Source of the DNA: Halomonas sp. S3-1-1
GTDB taxonomy: Bacteria; Pseudomonadota; Gammaproteobacteria; Pseudomonadales; Halomonadaceae
DNA: 64,000 nucleotides
Assembly: GCF_023757625.1 (NCBI RefSeq)
Contig: NZ_JALGBZ010000007.1
Coordinates: 124,001 to 188,000 of the forward strand
Direction of reading: 5' to 3'
In this document: positions 16,893-25,234 of the stretch, piece after piece
Numbering within the stretch: the stretch's first letter is position 1
Layout: the number at the start of each line of letters is the position of its first letter
Notes under the pieces: model-generated
Told to the model about the DNA's origin: nothing
Databases searched by the model: none
What the model saw: only the letters and a program-made list of their open reading frames with translations
Made by a program: the position numbers and the translations under genes

Positions 16893-18485
16893 ATGACGCT
16901 TCCCGTAAGCCCCGTGACCCCTTCACCAGCGCAGGCCCTGGCGGCGATGCCGCTTGCACTGACGCTGGTGGAGAGCGCCTCGCTGGAGGTGCTGCGCAAG
17001 GAGGCGGCCGAGCTGCTGCGCCGCCAGCTGGGGCTTGGCATGGTGGAGTGTCTGTATATCGATGGCAGCGGACGGTGGCTGGGGCGCGACGGTGCCACCG
17101 AGCGCTTCGATTGCAACGATTTCAGTCACCCCTATGCCCATGTGATTCGCGGGGACAAGGCGCTCAGGCTTGGCGTGGTGGATGCCCGACTGCGTCTCGA
17201 TCACGCAGGGTTCCAGGAGCAGATCGCGGCGCTGGGCTCGCGCCAGCACTTGCGGTTGCGCCCGCTGCGAGCGCTGGACGGCCGGCGCGAATGGCTCGGC
17301 GTGCTGCTACTCGCCGGGGATAAAGACGCCATGGATGCGCTGGATGACGTGCCCGGCCTGGTCGCCTTCGAGGCGCTATTATGCCGCTTGTGGGCACGCC
17401 TGACACGCGAGCACGGCGAGCGTCAGCGCTCCCGGGTACTCGAGGATTCGTTGACCAAGCTCAACGACGGCGCCCGTCGCCAGGCGCGGGCGGATCGTCT
17501 TGGCGAGCGCCTTCTCGGTCGTTCGGCGTCCATGCAGGCGCTTAGAAGTCACGTCGTGCGTGCCGCCGAAACCAACCTGGCGGTGCTCTTGCAAGGCGAG
17601 ACCGGCACCGGAAAGGACCGCGTGGCCCAAGCGATCCACGAACTCTCGAGTCGCGCCGAGGCGCCGTTCATGGCGATCAACTGTGCGGCGATTCCCGAGA
17701 CGCTTCTGGAGTCGGAGCTTTTTGGCCACGTCAAAGGGGCGTTTTCCGGCGCCGACCAGAACCGCGAAGGGCTGATCGCCAAGGCCCACGGCGGCACGCT
17801 GTTTCTCGACGAGATCGGCGACATGCCGTTGGCGCTCCAGGCCAAGCTCCTGCGCGTGCTGGAGAGCGGGCGCTACCGCCCGCTGGGCGCCAGCGACGAA
17901 CGCTGCGCCGATCTTCGCGTGGTGGCGGCCACCCACCAGCCGCTTCGCGAGCAAATCAAGGAACAGCGCTTTCGAGCGGATCTCTACTACCGCCTGGGCC
18001 AGTTCCCGATCACTCTGGCGCCGCTTTCAAGCCGCCGTGACGATATCGACGTACTGGCTCAGGCCTTCATCCGTGACTTCTGCACGCGCGAGGAGCGAGA
18101 CGAGATGGGCTTTACGCCGGCGGCGCTGCGTCGGCTTTATCAGCGCGATTATCCGGGCAACGTTCGCGAATTAAAGAACGTGGTCGACTACGCCTGTGCC
18201 ATGACGCCACCCGGGGCGGATATCGGCCCGGACCAGCTGCCTGGTGAGCAGCCTGACGAGGTGGCGGTCACAGCGACGCTCTCCCCGGAGGGTGCCGCCG
18301 AACAGACCGTTCTGCCCAACGATATCGACGATCTGCGCCAGGCCATGCGCGAGATCGAATCATTGATTATCCGCAAACGTTTGCAGCGCTTTGGAGGCAA
18401 TCGGGCTCAGGCGGCGCAGAGCCTGGGCCTGCCCAAGCGCACGCTGGCGCACAAATGTCAGCTACTGGAGCTTGATACCAAATGA
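16893..18485 (+). CDS. vasH: Sigma-54-dependent T6SS activator VasH
   Basis: 530-residue bacterial enhancer-binding protein. The N-terminal ~190 residues form a GAF-like sensory region without a recognisable receiver domain. The AAA+ domain has Walker A at 235-242 (G-E-T-G-T-G-K-D), the sigma-54 contact loop at 282-287 as G-A-F-S-G-A (Ser for the usual Thr), Walker B F-L-D-E-I-G-D-M and the [10 protein letters not shown] arginine region. A Fis-type HTH closes the protein ([12 protein letters not shown]). ATG 16893 is chosen, 4 bases after the clpV stop with GGAGG upstream. It most likely drives hcp from the sigma-54 promoter at 4357-4371. Confidence 0.95.
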   Translation: MTLPVSPVTPSPAQALAAMPLALTLVESASLEVLRKEAAELLRRQLGLGMVECLYIDGSGRWLGRDGATERFDCNDFSHPYAHVIRGDKALRLGVVDARLRLDHAGFQEQIAALGSRQHLRLRPLRALDGRREWLGVLLLAGDKDAMDALDDVPGLVAFEALLCRLWARLTREHGERQRSRVLEDSLTKLNDGARRQARADRLGERLLGRSASMQALRSHVVRAAETNLAVLLQGETGTGKDRVAQAIHELSSRAEAPFMAINCAAIPETLLESELFGHVKGAFSGADQNREGLIAKAHGGTLFLDEIGDMPLALQAKLLRVLESGRYRPLGASDERCADLRVVAATHQPLREQIKEQRFRADLYYRLGQFPITLAPLSSRRDDIDVLAQAFIRDFCTREERDEMGFTPAALRRLYQRDYPGNVRELKNVVDYACAMTPPGADIGPDQLPGEQPDEVAVTATLSPEGAAEQTVLPNDIDDLRQAMREIESLIIRKRLQRFGGNRAQAAQSLGLPKRTLAHKCQLLELDTK

Positions 18486-19135
18486 ACGTGAAGCTGCTGA
18501 AAGATCATTGGCCGCACGCCGCGCTACTGCTTTTGGGCTTGGTGACGAGTGCCGGCGCGAGCGAACAGGCTCCCCAAGCGTTACTGGAAAGCGCCCGAGC
18601 CTGCAGCGAGGCGCCGTCCCGCCTGGAACGGCTCAACTGCTACGACGCGCTTTTTATGGAGACGAACGAGCAAAATGATGAGGGCGAGCTGCCAGCGCTG
18701 TGGTACGAGATCGAGCGCCAGGAAGCCACGCGAGACGAGGGCGATATGGGGCTGATCGCCACCCAGACTCAGGACAACATCCTGATCAGCGTGCCGGCGC
18801 TGGGCACCACGCCGCCGCGGCCGGTCATGGTGCTGGCGTGCGAGAAGTGGATTACGCGCTTTCAACTGCACCTTCCCGAGCCGCTCGGCCAGGCGCGGGT
18901 GGATGTACGGCTGGTCGGTGACAATGGCTCGGTGGCCCAGCAGTGGCGAGTACGTGACGGTGGGCGGGTAGTGGGCGGCGGCCGGGGATTGCCGGCCATC
19001 GAAACGCTGCGCCAGTTACTCGGCGAAAGCTCGGTCACGCTACAAAGCGACGTGGCCGAACTCGATGGGCTGCGCTTCGATGTCGCCGGGCTTCGCCAGG
19101 CCGTTGGTCCGCTGCGCGACGCCTGTGGCTGGTAA
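18482..19135 (+). CDS. tagO: T6SS-associated periplasmic protein TagO (VasI)
   Basis: 217-residue exported protein of the VasI/TagO family. A signal peptide is evident (basic start, hydrophobic LLLLGLV, cleavage near T-S-A-G-A). The mature part begins with a C-S-x-x-x-x-x-x-E-R-L-x-C-Y-D motif (two cysteines), typical of this family, followed by a beta-rich region with a third cysteine (L-A-C-E) and a final Cys near the end. Position between vasH and tssA is the same as in the Vibrio cholerae cluster. The role in T6SS is accessory and not well defined. Start overlaps vasH (ATGA). Confidence 0.88.
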   Translation: MNVKLLKDHWPHAALLLLGLVTSAGASEQAPQALLESARACSEAPSRLERLNCYDALFMETNEQNDEGELPALWYEIERQEATRDEGDMGLIATQTQDNILISVPALGTTPPRPVMVLACEKWITRFQLHLPEPLGQARVDVRLVGDNGSVAQQWRVRDGGRVVGGGRGLPAIETLRQLLGESSVTLQSDVAELDGLRFDVAGLRQAVGPLRDACGW

Positions 19136-19144
19136 GGAGGAGCG

Positions 19145-20596
19145 ATGAAGATAACCGCCGAATCCCAGCTGACGCCGCTGATCGCGCCACTGGCCGAGAA
19201 CGCCGACGGCGCTCCGGTGGGCGAGCCGGTGGAGGAGTCCGGCGACTACCTGGCGCTGGATGAGGAGATGATGAAGATCGGCTCGCTCCAGCACGCCAGC
19301 ATCGACTGGGAGCAGGCCGAGACGCAGGCGATTCGCCTGCTGGCCGAAAAGGGCAAGGACCTGAAGGTGCTGGGGCACCTGGTGCACTGCATGCAGCACG
19401 GTGGCAGCGGCGTTCGTTTTGCGCTGTCGCTGCGCCTTCTGGCGCGCAGTATCGCCGCGCCCTGGTGGGAAAGCGCCTACCCCTTCGCCGGCAAACGCGG
19501 TGCCAAGCTGCGCCCGCGGCTTTTCCAGCAGTTCGTCCAGCGAAGCGTGAAGCTCGTAGCCACACTCGATTTCCACAACGCCCAGGACGAGTTCGAGGCC
19601 TGCGAGGCTTCGCTGGCCGAATTGGCACGCGAGGTCGCGGAGAAATCCCTTCCTCACGATGCGCTGGACGAACTGACTCGTCAACTGGCCGCCAAGCGCC
19701 CCGCCCAGGAGGGCAATGCTACGCAAGCCCAAGGCGTGCGCGATACCGCCGCCACGCCCGCGAGCCCGGCCCAGGAAACACCCCGTGAAACCGCGGCGGC
19801 GAAAGCGCCGGAGCTTCGCCTGGAGGCGGGTAACGAGCGCGCCAACCGGCAGGCCTTTCTCAACATGGCGGAGTTTCTCGCCGAGCAGTCGTCGGGCGAG
19901 CCGCTGGCCTACCGGGTGCGCCGTTACGCGATTTGGGGGGCGATCCAGGCACTGCCCGGTGCCCGGGACAACGGTAGAACCGAGCTTGCGCCGGTATCGG
20001 CGGATCGCACGGCCGAGTACCGCGAAGCAATCGCCAAGGGCGGCGACAACGGCCTTTGGGCACGCATCGAGAAGAGCCTGGCGGTCAGCCCGTACTGGCT
20101 CGAAGGCCACCGGCTGAGCGCCGGCCTTGCGAAAACCCTGGGGCATCCGCACTGTGCCGAGGCCATTCGCGATGAAACCCAACGCTTTGTCGAACGCCTG
20201 CCGGGCATCGAGTCGCTCACCTTCAACAACGGCGTGGCGTTTCTCGACGAAGAGACCGCGCGCTGGCTCTCGAGCGCGCCCGGAGGGGGCGGTGGCGGCA
20301 GCGACGGCGGCAGCGAGGCCTGGCAGCAAGGGCTGGTCGAGGCACGCGAAGCGCTCGAACAAGGCGATACCGGCGCGGCGCTCAAGGTGCTGGATACCGG
20401 CCTGAGCGCGGCGCGCTCGCCGCGTGAAAGCGCCTACTGGCGGCTGGCCAGCGCCGAAATCATGAGCGATGCGGGGCTGGATAGCCTGGCTCGACAGCAC
20501 TACGCCACGCTGCACCAAACGGTAAACGAGCTTGCGCTGGAGCAGTGGGAACCCGCGCTGGTCGCGCGCTTGCAAGCGGCGCTGAAAGAGACCTGA
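19145..20596 (+). CDS. tssA: T6SS protein TssA (VasJ type)
   Basis: 483-residue TssA protein. The N-terminal ImpA_N domain spans about residues 10-120 (Y-L-A-L-D-E-E-M-M-K-I-G, D-W-x-Q-A-E, L-K-V-L-G-H-L). The long, Ala-rich linker is followed by the VasJ-type C-terminal domain with R-R-Y-A-I-W and P-Y-W-L-E-G-H. A glycine tract (P-G-G-G-G-G-G-S-D-G-G, about residues 380-390) separates the last helical domain. TssA proteins prime and cap the growing sheath; this architecture is the short-tail class rather than the one that makes a dodecameric baseplate star. RBS AAGGAGG lies just upstream of ATG 19145. Confidence 0.92.
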   Translation: MKITAESQLTPLIAPLAENADGAPVGEPVEESGDYLALDEEMMKIGSLQHASIDWEQAETQAIRLLAEKGKDLKVLGHLVHCMQHGGSGVRFALSLRLLARSIAAPWWESAYPFAGKRGAKLRPRLFQQFVQRSVKLVATLDFHNAQDEFEACEASLAELAREVAEKSLPHDALDELTRQLAAKRPAQEGNATQAQGVRDTAATPASPAQETPRETAAAKAPELRLEAGNERANRQAFLNMAEFLAEQSSGEPLAYRVRRYAIWGAIQALPGARDNGRTELAPVSADRTAEYREAIAKGGDNGLWARIEKSLAVSPYWLEGHRLSAGLAKTLGHPHCAEAIRDETQRFVERLPGIESLTFNNGVAFLDEETARWLSSAPGGGGGGSDGGSEAWQQGLVEAREALEQGDTGAALKVLDTGLSAARSPRESAYWRLASAEIMSDAGLDSLARQHYATLHQTVNELALEQWEPALVARLQAALKET

Positions 20597-20671
20597 CAGG
20601 CCAGACACACCCGTATTCACACCCGGTAAAAACCGATGATCATCACTAAAAGGGACGAGGGATAAAGGCAC

Positions 20672-23600
20672 ATGTGGTCAACCTTGAGATCGAAGCTAAG
20701 CCGCTGGGTGCCGGGCTTCTCGCGGGCACAGACAGCGAAGAACCGGGCCAACGCCCACGTCAACAAGGCGCGCGGGCTGTCACGGCTCTCCATGGCGCTC
20801 TGGGCCGTGCTGGTCGTCATCCTGCTCGTGGCCATCTGGTGGTTCGGGCCGAGCTGGGAAGTGGGCGGCATGGCGCCGCTGGCACCCTTCGCCAACCGCG
20901 TAGCGGCCACACTGATCATTGTCGCCCTGGCAGCGGTAGTATGGGGCGTACGCCTGACGCGGCGTTTGCGTGAACTCGACACCGAACGTCAGCAGGAGCA
21001 GGCTCGTCAGCAGGATCCCATCATGTCCCAGATCGAGCGTCAGGAAGAGTCGCTCAACGGTGTGCTGGGAGAAATCTCCGAGAGTCTGGGCGGTAGCAAC
21101 GGCCGCTATCGGCTGCCCTGGTATCTGGTCATGGGCGTCGAGAACGCCGGCAAGACCAGCCTGATCAACCGCTCCGGCCAGAACTTCGCCCTGACCCACG
21201 TGATGAAGGCCAGCGGGCAGAGCAGCAAGCAGGGCCAGCTCGGCTTCGACTGGTGGATCGGCGATCAAGCGGTACTGATCGACCCGGACGGTGAATTGCT
21301 GACCCAGGGCGCCATGGAAGGCGGCGAACCCCAGGAGCTTCAACGCAGGCTCTGGGACCATTTCGTCGACTGGCTGGAGCGCAATCGTGCCCAGCGCCCG
21401 CTCGACGGTATCGTGCTGGTGCTCGATCTGGCACGCCTCAGTCACGCCCAGGTGGCGGTGCGTAAAGCTTACGCCACGCTTTTGCGCAGCCGCCTGCGCG
21501 AGCTGATGGAGCGTCACGGCGCAAGGCTTCCGGTCTACGTCACCTTTAGCAAGATGGATCTGCTGCACGGCTTCGACGACTTCTTCCGCCATTACTCCCG
21601 CTCTGCGCGCAAGGCGCCGCTGGGCTTCACCTTCACGCCTGGGTCCATGGAGACGCCGGGGCAGTGGGAGGCCGAGTTCGAGGCGGATTTCGATGCCATG
21701 CTGACCCGCCTGAACCAGCTTCTACCCGGCATGCTGGCCGAGTGCCGCGACCGCGAGGAGCGCGAATCGGTGTTTCGCTTCGTGCGCCAGCTGGCCGGGC
21801 TTCGCGACGTGCTGCTGGGCTTTTTGACCGAGGCGCTCTCAAGCGACCGTTTTTCCACCGCGGCGATGGTGCGCGGTACCTATTTCACCTCGGTATACCA
21901 GCAGGGTGTGCCGGAAGACCCCTTCGTGGACGCCGCCGCCCGACGCTATCACATGGATGACAGCGTCCAGCCCGCCCATCGGGCGACGCGCAGCGCTCTC
22001 TATTTCACCGAGGAACTGTTCGAGAAGGTCATCTATCCGGAAGCGGGGCTGGCCGCGGACAACGCCCGCGTTACCCGGCGCCGCGAGCGCGCGCGCAACG
22101 CAAGCCTGGCCCTGTGTGCTGTGCTGGGCGTGGCGCTGGTGGGCGGCTGGACGCACTTCTACCAGAAGAACAGCGTGTCGCTTTCGGCAGTGGAGGAGCG
22201 TGCGCAAACCTTCCTGGCCACCCAGCCCGAAGCCTTTCGCAGCGATGACCCGAGTGGGCGTGAGTTTTTGGAGCCGCTGGATCGGATACGCTACGCCATG
22301 GAAACGTTTGGCGAGTATCGTACCCATGTGCCCTATTTCGCTGACATGGGCCTTTACCAGGGCCACGTGATCGGCGCCCAGGTGGAGCGGGCTTACCTTG
22401 CCATGCTGGAGAACCAGTTCCTGCCGGCGCTGATGATCGGCATCATGGATGACATGAACCGTGCCGAGGAGGGCAGCAACGAAAAGCTCGCGCTGCTGCG
22501 TGTGCTGCGCATGATGTCGGACCAGAGCGGCCGCCAGACCGAGCGAGTGGAACGCTACATGGCCAGTCGCTGGCAGAGCTACTTCCCCCAGCAGGGCGAC
22601 GTGCAGCAGCGTCTTATGGGGCATCTCGATTACGCCATGGTGCACAGCGATCTTCAGGGCCATATCGCGGAAGGCAGCGCCCGCGCCAAGCAGGCCATGG
22701 CGCCGCTCACGGGCAGCATCGAAGCCGCCCAGCAGGATCTCTTGCGTCAACCCATCGACGAGCGGGTCTACGCCGCGCTCAAGGCCGCCGGCAGCCGCCG
22801 TGGCGAGCCGCTGGACCTGCGCCGCAGCGTCGGCACGCTGTTCAACACCGTGTTCATGGCCCGCAACGACGACCCGGACCACGTGCGCCTGCCCTACCTG
22901 GTCACTCGTGATGGCTTCGAGAACTACTTTCTTCAGGAGCTCGACCGCGCCGTGGAACTTGCCCTGATCGACATCTGGGTGCTCGGCCAGCGCGACGATA
23001 TCGACTTCAGCGAGGCCGACAAGGAGCAGCTGCAGGTTGCGCTGCGCGAGCACTACGTCAGCGACTACCAGGTGAGCTGGCGTGACGCGCTGCGTGATAC
23101 TCGGCTGGTACCGCTGCCGGACATCCATCAGGCCATCGTGGTGGCCGATGCCCTGGTCGGCGCCCAGCGCCCGCTGGACCGGCTGCTGGATTCGGTGGCG
23201 CGCAATACCAGCCTCTATCCGGAGCTGCCCGAGGACGACGACCAGGCCCGCGAAGCGCTGCGGCAATCTCAGCGCTACCAGCTGGCGCTGGCCATCGAGC
23301 AGCCGTTCACGCCCGTCAACCGGCTGAGCCAAGCCGACAACGGCAATCCCTCGTCGCTGACCGAGATCAAGGCCGCCATCACCCAGCTGCGTGACTACCT
23401 GCGCGAGATCGAGGAGTCCAGCGATTCGGGCCGCAGTGCCTTCATCAGCGTGCGCGACCGGCTGTCACTGCGCGGCAGCGATCCCATCGAGAACCTCAAG
23501 CGAATCGCCGACGATACGCCTCAGCCCGTTGGGCGCATGCTTCACCAGTTGGCCGATCAGAGCTGGGAGTTAATGATGGTCAGCGCCACCCGTCACCTTG

Positions 23601-24319
23601 AAAGCCTGTGGCTCGACGAAGTGGTCGCGCCCTATCAGGAGCGTCTGGCAGGCCGCTATCCGCTCGCGCCGGGCGCCTCCCAAGAGGTCGCGCTAAGCGA
23701 CTTCGAGGACTTCTTCGCTCCCGATGGCATTCTGGATACCTTCTACGAGGACAGCCTCAAGCCGTTCATCGAAGGCGCGCCGGAGTACCTGACCGATGCC
23801 GAGGGCAACTCACTCTTGCGTGATAGCCTCTACACCGCAGTGGATCAGGCCGAGCAGATTCGTCGCGCCTACTTCAGCCGCGACGGCGCGCTCGACGTCG
23901 AGTTCGCCCTGGAGCCTATCAGCTTGAGCCCGGACAAGCGGCGCAGCGTCATCAGCGTGGATGGCCAACTGATCGAGTACGCTCACAGCGCCAGCCAGCG
24001 GGTATCGATGATCTGGCCCAACGCCCTGCGCGGCGGTACCGAAAGCCGTATCACCATGGTGCCCAGTGAAGTCAACCGCTCGCCGAGAAGCGTCGCCCAG
24101 GACGGCGCCTGGGCATGGTTTCGCCTTCTCGAGCAGGCCGATATCACCAGCGTGAGCGAACGCGAGCTGGAGCTTCGCTTCAATGTGGACGGCGGCACCA
24201 TGCGCTACCGCCTGTTCGCCGGCGGCGCGCCCAACCCCTTTACCCGGCCGCTGGCGGCGGGTTTCCATTTGCCCTCGGCCCTTTATGCCGAGCGAGGTGG
24301 CCATGCTGACGCCATTTAA
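20672..24319 (+). CDS. tssM: T6SS inner-membrane protein TssM (IcmF/VasK)
   Basis: 1215-residue core of the membrane complex that spans the envelope and contacts TssJ and TssL. Two N-terminal transmembrane helices lie at about 41-59 and 75-93. They are followed by the cytoplasmic NTPase-like domain with Walker A G-V-E-N-A-G-K-T (155-162), a third helix near 476-495, and a ~720-residue periplasmic domain ending in the TssM C-terminal beta region (P-N-P-F-x-R-P-L). Length is usual (1100-1250). The intact Walker A suggests nucleotide binding is retained. It starts 75 bases after tssA and overlaps the next gene by 17 bases. Confidence 0.97.
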   Translation: MWSTLRSKLSRWVPGFSRAQTAKNRANAHVNKARGLSRLSMALWAVLVVILLVAIWWFGPSWEVGGMAPLAPFANRVAATLIIVALAAVVWGVRLTRRLRELDTERQQEQARQQDPIMSQIERQEESLNGVLGEISESLGGSNGRYRLPWYLVMGVENAGKTSLINRSGQNFALTHVMKASGQSSKQGQLGFDWWIGDQAVLIDPDGELLTQGAMEGGEPQELQRRLWDHFVDWLERNRAQRPLDGIVLVLDLARLSHAQVAVRKAYATLLRSRLRELMERHGARLPVYVTFSKMDLLHGFDDFFRHYSRSARKAPLGFTFTPGSMETPGQWEAEFEADFDAMLTRLNQLLPGMLAECRDREERESVFRFVRQLAGLRDVLLGFLTEALSSDRFSTAAMVRGTYFTSVYQQGVPEDPFVDAAARRYHMDDSVQPAHRATRSALYFTEELFEKVIYPEAGLAADNARVTRRRERARNASLALCAVLGVALVGGWTHFYQKNSVSLSAVEERAQTFLATQPEAFRSDDPSGREFLEPLDRIRYAMETFGEYRTHVPYFADMGLYQGHVIGAQVERAYLAMLENQFLPALMIGIMDDMNRAEEGSNEKLALLRVLRMMSDQSGRQTERVERYMASRWQSYFPQQGDVQQRLMGHLDYAMVHSDLQGHIAEGSARAKQAMAPLTGSIEAAQQDLLRQPIDERVYAALKAAGSRRGEPLDLRRSVGTLFNTVFMARNDDPDHVRLPYLVTRDGFENYFLQELDRAVELALIDIWVLGQRDDIDFSEADKEQLQVALREHYVSDYQVSWRDALRDTRLVPLPDIHQAIVVADALVGAQRPLDRLLDSVARNTSLYPELPEDDDQAREALRQSQRYQLALAIEQPFTPVNRLSQADNGNPSSLTEIKAAITQLRDYLREIEESSDSGRSAFISVRDRLSLRGSDPIENLKRIADDTPQPVGRMLHQLADQSWELMMVSATRHLESLWLDEVVAPYQERLAGRYPLAPGASQEVALSDFEDFFAPDGILDTFYEDSLKPFIEGAPEYLTDAEGNSLLRDSLYTAVDQAEQIRRAYFSRDGALDVEFALEPISLSPDKRRSVISVDGQLIEYAHSASQRVSMIWPNALRGGTESRITMVPSEVNRSPRSVAQDGAWAWFRLLEQADITSVSERELELRFNVDGGTMRYRLFAGGAPNPFTRPLAAGFHLPSALYAERGGHADAI

Positions 24320-24887
24320 GAAGCTGTTCTCCCGGGCGGAGAAATCCTCCTCGCGCCATCGGCGCCAGCGCACTCGCCATTCGCGCCCGCTGGAAAAGGC
24401 CCGCGACGAGGATATCGATAGTTTTATCGAGGCCGTTCTCCAGGCGGACGGCCAGGGCTACTCGCCTTGGGTGTTGCGCAATGAAGACACGCTACAGACG
24501 CTTCGTCGCGCGCTGGAGTTCACCGTGCATCGCGGGCTTTGGCTGCAGCGTGACGACGGCCAGGTGGCGCACTGGCAGGGGCGGCTCTTGTCGCTGCGCC
24601 ATGGCGAGGGGCCGCCGCTGGGCATGGTGCTGGCGTGCCGCCCCGACGACGAGGCTGCCTGGCAGCTCCGGTTCTTTTATATCAGCAAGGAGTGGAAGGG
24701 CAGCGGTCACGGCACGCGGCTTCTGCGCGCGCTGCGCGTGACCCTGAGTGGTGTGCCGCTGCAGACACGCCTGCCGCTGGCCTGCCACAGCGCCATCGGC
24801 AGCCTGGAGGCCGCGGGCTTCAACCGCCAGTACGTGGACGCTTTGGAAGTCGCCAGTTTCGAGGCGCCTGCCAAGTGGGATGAGTAG
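24303..24887 (+). CDS. GNAT-fold acetyltransferase-like protein in the T6SS operon
   Basis: 194-residue protein with a very basic N-terminus (about residues 5-30) and a GNAT-like core: the acetyl-CoA loop W-K-G-S-G-H-G-T at 131-138, following the strand L-R-F-F-Y-I, and the terminal A-I-G-S-L-E-A-A-G-F (164-173) typical of GNAT C-termini. ATG 24303 has GAGGTGG 5-10 bases upstream and overlaps tssM by 17 bases; the longer in-frame start has no support. Overlap means it is co-translated with the machine, so it may modify a T6SS component or act as an accessory. Substrate unknown; the function is inferred from fold motifs only. Confidence 0.72.
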   Translation: MLTPFKKLFSRAEKSSSRHRRQRTRHSRPLEKARDEDIDSFIEAVLQADGQGYSPWVLRNEDTLQTLRRALEFTVHRGLWLQRDDGQVAHWQGRLLSLRHGEGPPLGMVLACRPDDEAAWQLRFFYISKEWKGSGHGTRLLRALRVTLSGVPLQTRLPLACHSAIGSLEAAGFNRQYVDALEVASFEAPAKWDE

Positions 24888-24945
24888 ATCCTCCTGCCGC
24901 GAGGGTCGCACACCGAACGAGTAGAACCGAAGAAGGAGTCGCGCA

Positions 24946-25233
24946 ATGGGCCAGAAATTCGTGTTGTTGGGAGATATCGGCACCGATCACGACGGCTATC
25001 CGCCCACGCCGGTGATCGAGGGCAGCCCCACGGTCATCATGGATGGCAAGCCTGTCGCCCGCTTGGGCGATGCGCTGGAACCTCATGACAAGCCCAACCA
25101 CCCGACCCATTCTCGCAGCATCGCCCAAGGCTCGGGCACTATTTTCGTCGACGGCAAGCCCGTTGCACTTACTAGCCACGCCGTGGATTGCGGCGGCGTG
25201 GTCATCGGTTCAGGTTCAGGAGAGGGAAGTTAA
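24946..25233 (+). CDS. PAAR-domain spike-tip protein 1
   Basis: 95-residue PAAR protein, which would sharpen the VgrG spike. It has the paired repeats I-E-G-S-P-T-V-I-M-D-G-K-P-V-A-R-L-G-D and I-F-V-D-G-K-P-V-A, with His and Cys (H-A-V-D-C-G-G) that can bind the tip metal. No extra toxin or RHS domain is attached. An AGGAG site precedes ATG 24946. The stop at 25231-25233 lies 1 base before the vgrG start, so the two are a delivery pair. Confidence 0.93.
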   Translation: MGQKFVLLGDIGTDHDGYPPTPVIEGSPTVIMDGKPVARLGDALEPHDKPNHPTHSRSIAQGSGTIFVDGKPVALTSHAVDCGGVVIGSGSGEGS

Positions 25234-25234
25234 C

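Noticed and set aside
19040..20671. 543-codon open frame on the minus strand.
   Set aside because: Antisense shadow of tssA; long only because of high GC third positions. tssA has clear family motifs in the other strand.
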